In this document: piece after piece, positions 1 through 10,834 of the stretch
Numbering within the stretch: the stretch's first letter is position 1
How the letters are laid out: each line of letters opens with the position of its first letter
Origin: Muscardinus avellanarius
Taxonomy: Eukaryota > Chordata > Mammalia > Rodentia > Gliridae
Assembly: GCA_963383645.1 (NCBI GenBank)
Contig: OY726558.1
Coordinates: forward strand, 181,942,634 to 182,006,633
DNA length: 64,000 bases
Direction of reading: 5' to 3'
Position numbers and translations under genes: made by a program
The notes under the pieces: generated by a model
What the model was told of the DNA's origin: nothing
What the model saw: only the letters and a program-made list of their open reading frames with translations
The model's database searches: none

Positions 1-769
1 ATGTAGTTAGAAGAGACTATGGATACTTCTATTTCTCTCCCTCCTCTCCATCTCTCTTTCCTACTAGTGAAACAAGTTGGCTTTCTTTCTCATTTGTTTG
101 ATGTTTCTCTGGACAGAATATAAACACTAGACAATGTGCATCCAAATGAAGGTCATGTACTAAATATTCTTAGCTCTTCTTTGAGGGATCCCTCACGATA
201 AACTCATTCTCAAGACTGAAGGAGGTATTGGTATATGTCAGGATTTTCTTCTAAGAAATACTCCAGAATCTAATTCTCTATCCTCTACCTTCTAATGTGT
301 CTGAGAATTGCAAAAATTATACATTTATTTTTAATTAAATTTAGTTTTAAATTCTATAACAAGGATAAATTTTGCACTCATTTTGTTTTCAGATATCTAT
401 TATGTTCATACTCTATTCAAAATAAGGCAAAGAAGTGTCATTATGATAGCCTATTGTATTTGATACATTTTGATGTTATTTGTATTGCTCTTATATAAAA
501 ATTTAGTGATATGAAAACAACACATTTGTTCTTTTATAGCAATTTTATAGGTAAGTATTCCAATACAGGTCTTATTGGACTAAAATGAAGGACACAGTTA
601 TATTTCTCCCTGGAGATTCCAGGGGAAATCGATTTCTTCGCTAATTCAGATGGTTGAAAGAGTTCAATTGATTCTGGTTGTAGAAATGAATATTTTGCAG
701 GCTATAAGATGACTTTCCTGTTTAAAGAATACATAGAAGTTATATTTTTTGTGGTAGCTGTATCTTTTG
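1..769. other. AT-rich DNA without recognised features
   Basis: I see no repeat consensus, no splice-bounded open frame and no RNA gene here. The only open frame (about 295-498) is short and of AT-rich composition. Confidence 0.5.
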
Positions 770-1185
770 ACAAACTAAATTAGAAGATTTTATTTGAGCC
801 AAGAAGGACTGATGATTGTAGCAGCATTTGGAACCAGGAGACATTCAGAGAGCTCCACCCCACAGTATAGTCAGGCAGTATTTATAGACAGAAAAGGTAG
901 TAACATACAGAAACAGCTTGATTAGTTATAGCGAAATATTCATTTCTTTTGGGTACATTGTGATGAGTATTGGCCTTATATGCAAATGATGTGATCACTT
1001 GGCATACTGAAATTGGCTCAGCTTCTATGACTGGATGAAACTTTTTTTTTTGTATATATAAGTAACGACTCTTAAACTAAGGTGCAAATAGTTTATACCA
1101 GTTTAGGTTTTAGTCTCCCAGTCAGAACACAGTGTACAGAGGCAGCCTCAAGCAAAACTTGCTTTAATTGAGCACAGGTCTTGTG
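770..1185 (-). repeat. Old ERVL-type (MLT2-like) LTR remnant
   Basis: The plus strand reads like a reversed LTR: 'gaagattttatttgagcca' near 783 carries the reverse complement of AATAAA. The block ends near 1,140-1,180 with 'gaggcagcctcaagcaaaac' followed by 'ttgctttaattgagcacag', which resembles the MLT2 class of ERVL LTRs as I remember it. No target duplication or internal viral sequence is visible, as expected for a very old solo LTR. The family name is from memory and the ends are approximate. Confidence 0.45.
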
Positions 1186-2943
1186 GAAGAGCTGTTTTCC
1201 TATGAGGTATAAATAGAATCTTCCCCAGTCTATATTGTCTGGCTCATTTATCCCTTCTTCCATTGAAAGTTAGCCATGGTAGTTTAAGTGCCTCTCTCAT
1301 TTTGAATTTCTCCTCTATATTGTTTCTAATTTCTCTGATACTCTTCAATATTCCTTTTCTATACCTTAAGGCCGGTGATTACACTGGGCCCACTCTGATA
1401 ATACTATATAATATTTCTATTTAAAGATTAGCTAATTAACAAATTTAATTTTAGGCAACTGTATTCTGGCTGATACTACACTATTCACAAGTATTAGGAT
1501 ATTACTTGTGAATTGCATATTACTTATATATTAGCTGTATATCTTTGGTGGGCAATTAGCCTTTCAGAATATTCATCTCATATTTAATGAGTAATTTATT
1601 TAAGCATGGTGAAAATATTGGACAAATAAAAACATAAAATGTTTATTACTGAAATAAAAGTATAGAATAGTTTGGGATCAACCAAAAATATATATTTTAT
1701 GAGATACCAAAATTGGTCAAGTTTTATAAATAAGAATTTAATAAGGAAATAGAGATCATTATTTCTATGAGAAAATAATTAACCTGAAGGCGAGTAAGTC
1801 TACAAATCATTTCATGGTTAGATATTTCAAGCTTAATACAGGTATAGTTTATGAGGCTCAGAAATTCTAAAATTAATGTATATCATGCAAAAGGTGATGA
1901 TCAATAAAATACTAGAAATTTTTAAAAACAAAAATTCTGCTTGCTATAACTAAAACATTATTTCAGTAAGCCAGCATATATAGTCTCAACAATAAATCAG
2001 AATGAGTAACCTGAAACTTGATTATATAAAAATACAAAATGTTTACTTAATATCTATGAAATTCAAAAGGATATGTTATTGATAAGTTCATTGTAAAAAT
2101 TTTGCCATAAAATAAATATAATGAATAAGTTCTTAGCAGATATTTTGATGAGTAACCTCTATTTAGGCTTAAAAAAAGTAAAATAAGTGACAGACCTTCA
2201 AATGATATTCAGTTCACTTAAGCACGTTATCAGATATCACAGAAATAAAATGAGATAAAAAAATGCCCATGACAAAGAAACCATCACCAATGCATTTATT
2301 TATAGTGATCATTTGACTTTATGTATAGAAATTTAATAAACATATAAGAAATAGAAGGTAAGCCAAATATGGTCATGTATTTTTGTAACATGTATAATAA
2401 AGTCAGTTTTTATTTACATTTATTACATTTTATTTATATTAATTTAAAACAAGAAGGATATTTTATTATTATTTTACATAAGGCAATCACAAACTGAATA
2501 TTTTAACATTGAAAAAATTTGAAACAAGTCAAAATATTTTTTAATTTTTGGATTAGGTTAAATAGAAAATAAATTTTATAAATTTTTCAAAACTTTTTGC
2601 ATCCCCATTTTTCTGAATTTTTTGATGTGCCTACTTGTTTTTATCATATCTTCTCATTTATAAGGTATAAGAAATTTTTTGGAACAGAGATAAATTTAAT
2701 TTTTCTAAATGCATGTCCATATTATTATCAAAAAACAACTGAAAAAAGTTCTGTCTGATGTATTTAACTTTGTTTCTTCAGCAGGATATTAAGTGAAGAC
2801 TTAAGTGAAGACAAACTCCTAATTTTTTATAATTAGACTCATCTAAAAGAAGAGGTTGACTAGAATTTTATTTGATGTAGTACATCAACACTCAGTATCA
2901 AATCTCCCAATGAACAGAATTGAATTGGAATAGATCATACAAG
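1186..2943. other. AT-rich intergenic DNA
   Basis: About 1.75 kb of AT-rich sequence with no recognisable repeat consensus and no open frame above 60 codons. It may hold very old, unrecognisable transposon remnants. Confidence 0.5.
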
Positions 2944-3283
2944 ACTAAATGTGCCTACCAAAATTTATGTTAAAACTCTACATAATGGTGTATGGGGGGT
3001 GAGTTCTCTGAGAGATTAGTTAAAAAGATTGGAGCCTTCATGAGTAGGGCTCATCCTCATACAAAGAAAATAAAGAGATACATAGTTCTTTCTACCAGGA
3101 GAGGGCATAGAAAGAAGATAGCTATTTGTCAAATAAAAAGAGGGCCTCCAACATGAACGTGACCCACTGGCATTCTGCCTTCCAAACTCCAGAGAACTAC
3201 GAGGAAAAGGAAAAGTGTTTATTGCTTCTGCCATCCAGTTTATGTGTTTTGTAAAGGCAGCCTGAGCTAAGACACAATGGATG
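2944..3283 (+). repeat. MaLR-type (MST/MLT1-like) solo LTR
   Basis: The block follows the layout of mammalian apparent LTR retrotransposon LTRs. The 5' part has 'taaatgtgcctaccaaaa' with 'atgttaaaactctac'. The middle has 'gattggagccttcatgagta' and 'agagggcctccaac'. The 3' part has 'ttattgcttctgccatcca' and 'gtttatgtgttttgtaaagg' followed by 'cagcctgagctaagacaca'. The order of landmarks matches an MST/MLT1 LTR in plus orientation. It is heavily diverged, so it is an old non-autonomous ERVL relic with no coding part. Confidence 0.65.
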
Positions 3284-3811
3284 ACATGTAGAAGAGACAT
3301 TTTTTAAAGCCTAAAATATTTTGTATAGCTTTGCTTTCTTGGTAATTATTTTCTAATTAAATATTATGAACTTCACATTTACTTTAATGTTTTCCCTGAA
3401 GGTCTACATGAATAATATATGATTTAAATCTGGAATTACGTAAACAGAAGCAAAATTTAGATATACAAAATGTTATGAATAATACTTAAATAATTGAACC
3501 TGAAAAACATGATTTTTGTTTTTATTTTATGAGTGTGTATGTTATTCTGAATAGTTCACATTAACAAAAAAGCAGATACTACCTTTAAAAATGAGTTTTG
3601 ATGATAATTAACAGAGATTTTTTCATTTGAAACAACTTTAAGAATTAAATACTTTATTCCAAAAATTGAAAGGATTAAAAATTAACATTGATACATGCTT
3701 AATATGTGACCTAGAAAACAAAATATTTTTGTGCATTTATTGGTCATTTGAATTTCTTCTTTAGTTAAGTGTCTATTTAGTTCTTGCCTTTTTTTTTTTT
3801 TTTTTTTTTTT
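3284..3811. other. AT-rich DNA ending in a poly-T SINE tail
   Basis: No gene or recognised repeat from 3,284 to about 3,788. The poly-T run at 3,789-3,811 is the A-tail of the following minus-strand SINE. Confidence 0.5.
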
Positions 3812-3986
3812 GGTGGTACTGGGGTTCCTGAAACCCTTCTACCTCCAGGTTACACTCCCAGACAATTTTTTTTTTTTTTTTTTTTTATTGGAAACAGGGT
3901 CTCTTAAGCCAGTGGAACCTGAGCGATCCTCCTGTCTCCGCCTCCCAAGAGCGGGGATTACAAGCACGGGCCACCATGCCCAGCAA
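3812..3986 (-). repeat. B1-ID dimeric SINE, young subfamily
   Basis: Antisense copy: 'ggtggtactggggttcctg' (ID-like 3' end) leads to 'gccaccatgcccagcaa' (B1-like 5' head). The central linker has grown to a long poly-T (about 3,866-3,887). The head abuts an inverted L1 segment at about 3,987, so it borders a composite insertion. Pol III-derived, non-coding. Confidence 0.9.
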
Positions 3987-5235
3987 CTTGCCCATTTATT
4001 GATTGGATTATTTGTTACTGCTAAGTTTCTTGAATTCTTTGTTTATTCTAGATACTAGTCCTCTATCAGAGAAGTACCTGGAAAAAAATCTCCCATTCTG
4101 TTGGTGTTTGGTTGAGGTTCTTGATAGTTCCTTTGCTGTACAGAAGCTCTTACATTTCATGTTATCCCAGGTCTTGATGTGCCTTTTACTTTCTTATGCC
4201 TTTGAGATCTTATTGAGAAAGTTTTTACCTGTGCCTATGTGTTGCAGTGTTGGACCTATGCCCTCTTCAATGAGCCTCAAGGTCTCTGGTCTAATTTCCA
4301 AGTCTTTGTCCATCTTGAATTAACTCTTCTGCAGAATAAGAAAGTGGGGTTTATTTTCATTTTTCTGCATAGGGTTAACCAGTTTTGCCAACACCATTTG
4401 TTGAACAGGCTATCATTTTTCCAATGTATGTTTTAGGCCCCTTTGTCAAAAATCAATTGGCTATAAGAAGATGTAAATCAAAACTACCCTGTGATTTCAC
4501 CTAACTCCAACTGGAATAGCAATCAATCAAAGTACAAACAACAAATGTTGTTGAGAATGTGGAGAAGTGGGAACTTTAATACATTGCTGAAGGGATTGTA
4601 AGAGTGTAACCACTTTGAAAAACATTATGGAGTATCTTCAGAAGAATGGAAACAAATTTACCATATGAACTCCCAATACTACTTCTGGGTATCTACCCAA
4701 AAGAATGGAAACAAAACTACCAAACTAATGTGTGTGTATCTATGCTCATAGCTGTACAATTCACCATTGCCAGACTATGGAACCAGCCAAGATGTCCATC
4801 AATAGATGAACTGATTACAAAACTACGGGATACGTACACAGTGGAACTTAGCCATAAAGAAGAGCACATTTAAGTCATTTACAGGGAAATGGATGGAACT
4901 GAAGAGCATTATGCTGCATGAGATTAGTCACAAAAAATAAAAAATCAGGTACTCTCCCTAATATGTGGAAGCTAGGCAGAAAATGGATCATAGGAGGAAC
5001 TCTAAATAGAAAAGGAGATACTATAGATGAGCAAATAAGGTGACCTGAGAGTTATGAGAGGGAAGAAGAGGGAAATTCCTTAATGTACATGATGTACATT
5101 AACAAACATATCGATGTCAATCACTAAGCCAAACATGAGAAGGAGGGTGGCAATTGGGTAAGGGCTAATTGGGTGATGTGTACATGTATGTCTCTACCAT
5201 CTTGTACCCCATTAAAGAATACTTAGAGTTTTCCT
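3987..5235 (+). mobile_element. 5'-inverted (twin-primed) L1 3' fragment
   Basis: Two L1 ORF2/3'UTR segments lie head to head. Segment 3,987-4,455 is in minus orientation; its complement runs from the 'ttgacaaaggggcc' landmark to the '...aatgggcaa' landmark. Segment 4,462-5,235 is in plus orientation, starting about 80 bases further 3' in L1 ('gatgtaaatcaaaactaccc') and running through the ORF2 C-terminus and 3' UTR ('gatgtacattaacaaacata', 'ctctaccatcttgtacccc'). This order (inverted 5' part, then direct 3' part) with a small loss at the junction is the known product of twin priming. Stop codons interrupt ORF2, so the copy is dead. Confidence 0.85.
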
Positions 5236-5280
5236 TTGACTTAGATATGGGCCTTACCTTGCTGATTTTTTTTTTTTTTT

Positions 5281-5458
5281 AGTGGTACTGGGGTTCCTGG
5301 AAGCCCTTCTACCTCCAGGCTACACTCCCAGACCTATTTATATTTTTATTTGTAAACAGGGTCTCTTAAGCCAGTAAGGCTGGCTCCAAATCAGCACGAT
5401 CCTCCTGTCTCAGCCTCCCAAGCACAGGGATTACAAGCGTGCGCCACCATGCCTGGCT
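5281..5458 (-). repeat. B1-ID dimeric SINE, young subfamily
   Basis: Near full-length antisense copy from 'agtggtactggggttcctgg' to 'gccaccatgcctggct', with poly-T (A-tail) at 5,265-5,280. A short duplication, 'taccttg' (5,255-5,261 and 5,458-5,464), probably marks the target site. Confidence 0.9.
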
Positions 5459-5464
5459 ACCTTG

Positions 5465-6012
5465 GTGAATTTTTAAAATTATGTCTACAACTGTTTAAGA
5501 GAATGTATAAAAATATCAACACTGACTCTAAGGAAAGTAACTTCAAATAATAAGAATTAAAATTATTTCATCAGAACAGTATAAACATAGTATATATGTG
5601 AATCAAAAATTTAGAAATTAAGTGATTCTCTTTCTTCCCCAAACCATTAGTTGTATACTCTCTTAATTTTTGATACCCCAAATCACAATATCACACTTCA
5701 TAACAGCATTCAGTATGTGTGAAGATAAAATATATCATTGAACATGATTTTCAGATTAGACTATCAACTGTGAATTAATTTTAAGATTTTCATTTTGAGG
5801 ATACTCTGTAAAAATATAAAGTTTCTATGATGACACACCTATGGTAAACATTTATGCTTCTCTACACTAAATTAGAGTCACCTTTTGTCATATATAATTT
5901 TTCTCTTCAAGAACTAAACCATAGTACATTTATTTACATTGCTTAATTTGGAAGAATTTTATAAATGTTTACTTGTTCCACCTGAATAGGCATATCTCCT
6001 CAAAGTCTATGC
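5465..6012. other. AT-rich DNA without recognised features
   Basis: No repeat consensus or credible open frame seen. Confidence 0.45.
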
Positions 6013-6013
6013 T

Positions 6014-6222
6014 TGAGTCAACCTTGGTGGAACATGCCTATAATCCTAAAACTTAGGAGGCTATGACAGGAGAATCACAAATTCACAGCCACCCTCAGCA
6101 ATTTATCATGGCCTTCAGCAACTTAATGAAACCCTGTTTCACAAATAAAAAATAAAATAGGGCAGGGGGTGTAGCTCAAAGGCAAAGCCCTGGGTTCAAA
6201 CCAAAGTACTACAAAAAAGTCT
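6014..6222 (+). repeat. B1-ID SINE, old copy
   Basis: Sense copy with diverged B1 head ('ccttggtggaacatgcctat'), A-rich linker and ID half ('gcagggggtgtagctcaaag', 'ccctgggttcaaacc'). Loss of CpG sites and many substitutions indicate age. Confidence 0.8.
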
Positions 6223-7518
6223 GAATTTTCTTTTTTCTTAATTTTGGATCTTTTAAAGTAATTGCATAAATGATATAAAGTATTTATAATTTACAATTAA
6301 ACACAAATATTTTACATTGTCATCATAGACATTATAAGTGTCATATCTATGCTATAAGTGTCTAAAATAATTTATAACTATTTTTCTATTAACTATAGTT
6401 AGTAGTTATAACTAGTTTTCTAATGCAAAACTAGTTTTGCATTATAGTTGATTCCCAATGTGATTTTTAGGTCCAGGACCTAAAAATAATAATAATTTTT
6501 TTGCAACACGTATTTGTTTTGCTCTTTGCCATCAACTCATAGAACTAAATGCAAAAGATATAATTTTTCTCTCAAAAATTATTATTCACCTTTTAATGCT
6601 TCCTTAGGAGATTTTCTAATAGAAATTTGCTTCACATTCTTTTAATAGAGAAATAGTGGCTATCAAGTGAAAGGTTTACTTTCTTTTTCTATGGACAATT
6701 CTAATTTCTTAGAAAAGATTTATTGTAGTGGGAGAAACAAAGTAAACATATTTCTTTTTATTATGTCCAAGTTTTAATATTTAACTTTATTGTGTCCATT
6801 TATCTTTGATTTCCCCTTTCTGCATTTTGCCAGTCTAAAAATTTAGTAATATCCTGAATATTACTGAATATCCCCTACAAGTCTTCTTTGCCATCAAATT
6901 TCAACACATTCCAGTTTTTTCCATAAAATTGTTGCTCAGCTTTTGGATTTACATAGAAGTCTTTATTTTATAAATGGTAGAATTTCAACCAAATTCATAC
7001 AGAACTAATTTTGGGGGAAATATTTTAAGATCACATTTTGCTAGTGTTTTGATATAATGTATCTCCCTTAGTATCCTTTCATTTTACATTTATCTAGTTT
7101 TAATAGTGGAGTGTTATGGTTTGTAATAGAAGATATTCAGTTTTGTATCCTTTTTGGAAATAAAACAGCACCTTCCTTTTTTTAATCATTTGCTTTAAAA
7201 TATTTATAGTCTATCTCTGCTGTACTAAGCACTGTTCTTGGTACCTGAAATGTGACACAGGGGAAATCAGCAAATATCCTGCATCAGGACTCTTCACCCT
7301 TTACTTCCTTGTAGTACTTTATCAAAATTAAAATTACATACTTAACTGCATATTAATTTGTTTATTATCTAGCTCCCCAAGCTGTGTAAGCAAAATGTGG
7401 CAGTAGAATATCTTTAATTTATCACTGTAATATTTGTTCATAGGCTGTACCTGGGAATAAGTATCAATATCTGCTGACTGGAAAAATGGAAAACCAGAAA
7501 TACCAGAAACTTAAGGAA
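6223..7518. other. AT-rich DNA with a 24-bp palindrome
   Basis: Contains a perfect 24-bp palindrome at 6,421-6,444 but no gene. Tandem-like 'ctataagtgtc' repeats occur near 6,335-6,365. The rest is featureless AT-rich sequence. Confidence 0.5.
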
Positions 7519-7850
7519 CATTTTGAAACTGAAAGTCTGGCGCAGAAAAAACCCAAGGCCAGCCTTCGGAGATAAGCAAGCAAGCAAGAGCTTTATTAAG
7601 CTTTTATATCAGGCAGCCGGGGATTTTTTGAAAATAGGAGGGGGCTTCCACTCACAGAGGAAGATCGCACTAAGTATGGGGCATTTACTGATTGGGTGGC
7701 TCATACCCCAGTGAGTGTGTTATCAGGGGACTGGTTGTTGGGCATCCCGTGGCCCCCTTTGACAGGCTATGAGGTAGCCAGCACAATCCGGAAGAGAAGC
7801 CGGAGAGGCGCCATCTTTGGTGTGACTGGGCTGCTTATCCTAACACATTT
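7519..7850 (-). repeat. Solo retroviral LTR with 5-bp target duplication
   Basis: A 322-bp LTR (7,524-7,845) lies in minus orientation. Read on the minus strand it begins TGTTAGGATAAGC, has a TATAAAAG box (complement of 7,602-7,608), a polyadenylation signal AATAAA (complement of 7,592-7,597), a 'gcttgcttgc' stretch and ends in ...TTTCA. It is flanked by a perfect 5-bp target duplication 'cattt' (7,519-7,523 and 7,846-7,850), so both ends are exact. There is no internal viral sequence: a solo LTR left by LTR-LTR recombination. The sequence differs from the LTRs of the ERV at 13-19 kb, so it is a separate family. It is GC-richer than its surroundings. The open frame crossing it (7,523-7,714 plus) is fortuitous. 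Confidence 0.85.
7592..7608 (-). promoter_or_regulatory. LTR TATA box next to AATAAA signal
   Basis: On the minus strand TATAAAAG is followed after only a few bases by TTAATAAAGC. Core promoter and polyadenylation signal of the solo LTR are nearly contiguous. Whether it still drives transcription cannot be told from sequence. Confidence 0.6.
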
Positions 7851-7896
7851 CTTTTGCAGGAGAAATATATAGAGAAGAAAAAAAGTAGCAATTTTG

Positions 7897-7984
7897 GGTG
7901 TGTGTGAGCTACTAGGGATTGAACCTATGGAGATTCTACCTTTGAGCTACAGTCCCAGACCTATTTTATTTGTTGTTGTTGTTG

Positions 7985-8025
<41 letters not shown>

Positions 8026-8330
8026 TTGGTGGTACTGGGGTTCCTGGGAGCCCTTCTACCTCCGGGCTACACTCCCAGACCTATTTTTACATTTTTTTTA
8101 CATTCTGAAACAGGGTCTCCTAAGCCAGCGCACGCGGCTGGCTTCGAACCTGCGAGATCCTCCTGTCTTTGCCTCCCAAGCGCGGGGATTACAAGCGTGC
8201 GACACCATGCCTGGCTTTTATTTGTTATTTTGAAACAGGGTCTCATTAAGATATCATGTACTAGCCTCAACCTGTGATACTCCTGGCTCAGCCTCTAAGT
8301 ACTGTGATTACAGGGGTATACCTTCTGCCT
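7897..8330 (-). repeat. Old SINE split by a young SINE insertion
   Basis: The ID half of an old antisense SINE (7,897-7,969, 'gctactagggattgaaccta') resumes at 8,217-8,330 with its B1 half ('gaaacagggtctcattaag', 'actgtgattacagg'). Between them lies an expanded GTT/ATT tract (7,970-8,025) and a young SINE (8,027-8,216). The order gives relative ages: the young copy inserted into the linker of the old one. Confidence 0.8.
8027..8216 (-). repeat. B1-ID dimeric SINE, young subfamily
   Basis: Near full-length antisense copy, 'ggtggtactggggttcctgg' to 'gacaccatgcctggc', with many CpGs retained ('ccagcgcacgcggctggctt'). The tail is an expanded ATT microsatellite. Confidence 0.9.
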
Positions 8331-8472
8331 CGACATATAATTTTGAAGTTCACAATTTCTGGGTGATGTGTGATTGTTATCTTAGAGAAAAATATTTTTC
8401 TTAATGCTGCATTATAAAACAAATTTTAAAACATCATATTAGACTGAAGCTCTTTCAAAATAAAAACAAAAA

Positions 8473-8540
8473 AGATCTGGGGTGTAACTCTGAAGCAGAA
8501 TGTCCTTAGGTTCAGTCCCCAATACCAAACATATACACAC
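8473..8540 (+). repeat. ID-like SINE fragment with (AC)n tail
   Basis: Only the ID-like half is present ('ctggggtgtaactctgaagc', 'ggttcagtccccaatacca'). It runs into an AC microsatellite, probably derived from its tail. Confidence 0.65.
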
Positions 8541-8585
8541 ACACACACACACACGTGCGCGCACACACACACACACACACACACA
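8534..8585. repeat. (AC)n microsatellite
   Basis: Alternating purine-pyrimidine tract interrupted by 'gtgcgcgc'. This type of sequence can adopt Z-DNA. Confidence 0.95.
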
Positions 8586-8650
8586 TACCACACCCTTATT
8601 GTTGCTAACAGTACTTGCAAGTGTTTCACTTGTTTTACATTTGAAATCAA

Positions 8651-9001
8651 TGAATACATAAAATAATATGCTAAGTGATTTCAGGTATTAAAATATGTAA
8701 ATAAATGATTTCTTGTACCAATCATTTGTACATTAAATTTATAAAAAATTATTGCTACTACAATACACATACATAGATATATATATATATATAATGGAAA
8801 TATATATTTTAATAGAAAAACATTCTACTTAAAATGGCAACTAAATACTTTTGCAGTTCTAAAAATCTTAATATCAAAGATGATCCTTGCAGTTGTCTTA
8901 TTCATTTTTCAACTGGTTATTGAATACATAAAATAGCATGTTAAGTAATTTCAGAAATTAAAATATGTAAATAAATGGCTTCTTGTATCTTATATTTGTA
9001 C

Positions 9002-9053
<52 letters not shown>

Positions 9054-9134
9054 TATATATAATAGAAACACATTCTGCAGAAAAGGGTAACTAATTATAT
9101 TTGTAGGTCTGAAAATCTTAATATGAAAGGTGAA
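8651..9134. repeat. Diverged tandem duplication, 280-bp period
   Basis: Unit 1 (8,651-8,884) and unit 2 (8,931-9,134) share ordered landmarks: 'tgaatacataaaata', 'ttaaaatatgtaaataaatg', an AT microsatellite, 'aacacattct' or 'aaacattct', and 'aaaatcttaatat'. The AT tract is short in unit 1 (8,777-8,795) and long in unit 2 (9,003-9,049). The units are non-coding and match no repeat consensus I recognise. Confidence 0.8.
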
Positions 9135-9437
9135 GTTTTATGCTCAGGCCTTAAGCTAACTCTTTGAGATTGAGAAGTGTCAAACAGAACAACAGGAAGA
9201 AGAGAAAGGACATTCTAGGCACGACAGACAAACGTGAACATCAATGAAGGCAGGAGAACTGTGAAGATTAGCTAGCCCTCGGTAAGAGATCCTTGATGGA
9301 CATAAGACTGAAAACGCTTAAATTGCCTGGATATACAGAACTCTATTATTTGTCTTGTCTTGTTTCAAGATAAAAATTTTATCTTCTTACATGGAGGGAC
9401 CTACCCCATATAATCTAAAAGACTATCATTTACAAGT

Positions 9438-9635
<198 letters not shown>

Positions 9636-10510
9636 TGCACAGAATAGACACTTGGAAAAGGAAGAGATACAAATGGACAATAGATACCCGAAAAGATGTT
9701 CTAAATCATTAGCCATCAGGGAGATGCAAATCAAAACTACGATGAAATTCCATCTAACCCCAATCAGAGTGGCAAGCATAAAGAACTCAAATAACAACAA
9801 ATGCTGGTGAGGATGGGGGAAAGAGGAACTCTTTTACACTGTTGGTGGGACTGCAAACTAGTTCAGCTACTATGGAGATCAGTGTGGAGATTCCTTAGAA
9901 AACTGGAAATGGATCTACCATATGATCTGGTTATATCACTCTTGGGTATCTTTCCAAAAAGGTTGAAATAATAAAAGTACAGTAACATATGCATACCCAT
10001 GTTCATAGCAGCAAAATTTGTAATAGCCAAAAGATGGGACAAACCTAGGTCTCCATTAAACAGATGAATGGATTACAAAATTATGGGAAATACAACAATG
10101 GAATTCTACTCAGCAATAAAGAAAAACAAAATCATGACATTTGAGAGAAAATGGAAAGATCTGGAGAACATTATGTTAAGTGAGATCAGTCAAGCACAGA
10201 AAGAGAAGGGACATATATTTTTACTAATATGTTCAAACAAAGAAGTATTAGGGATACCAGAGAGAATCCAGGTAAGAGAGGGGAAACCTCAGCAAAGCTA
10301 AATAGAACGAGTAGAAGAGGAAGAAGCCAGAGGTTGAATAATATAAAAGAAACATTCCAATATCTATGTATGTATGAATGTAGCATGGTCAACCTGGACA
10401 CTCAATGCTGGAAGAGGGGAAAGGGAAAGTGGGGGGCAGGGGATCCACCAAGTACTGTGTGAATGTATGCCATTTTCAACATGATCCACGTAAAAATAAA
10501 ATTAAAAAAG
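9636..10510 (+). mobile_element. 5'-truncated L1 3' end
   Basis: L1 ORF2 C-terminal region ('gagatgcaaatcaaaactac', 'gttggtgggactgcaaac', 'ggaattctactcagcaataa') followed by a 3' UTR ending '...tccacgtaaaaataaaatt'. ORF2 is broken by several stops and frameshifts; surviving frames (9,538-9,810, 10,068-10,301) are fragments. A SINE is inserted directly after the tail. Confidence 0.85.
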
Positions 10511-10523
10511 AAATTGTATTGAA

Positions 10524-10735
10524 GCTGGGCATGGTGGCACATGCTTGTAATCCCAGTACTTGGGAGTCTGAGACAGGAGGATCACAAGTTTGAGAGCAAC
10601 CTCAGAAGCTTAATGAGACTCTCATCGACCTAGCAAGATCCTGTTTCAAAATGGAAAAAAAAAAAAAAAAGAACTGATGATATAACCCAGAGGTAGAATG
10701 CCCCTGAGTTCAATCCTCAGTAAGTAAGTAAATTG
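10524..10735 (+). repeat. B1-ID SINE, intermediate-age copy
   Basis: Sense copy from 'gctgggcatggtggcacat' through an A-rich linker to 'gaggtagaatgcccctgag' and 'ttcaatcctcagtaagtaag'. It keeps the older right half with an ID-type B box region. Sits at the 3' end of the preceding L1. Confidence 0.85.
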
Positions 10736-10834
10736 GGGAAACTGCGTTGAGATTAATTTATGGCGCTCTGTACTATTTGCTTAAGTATTCTGTACTATAC
10801 CAAAAAGTAATCTACTGTTTATATTTTTAAAAAT

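Noticed and set aside
3016..3300. 94-codon minus frame
   Set aside because: It lies antisense to the MaLR LTR; LTRs of this family do not encode protein.
7523..7714. 63-codon plus-strand frame
   Set aside because: It lies antisense across the solo LTR; no domain and no conserved context.
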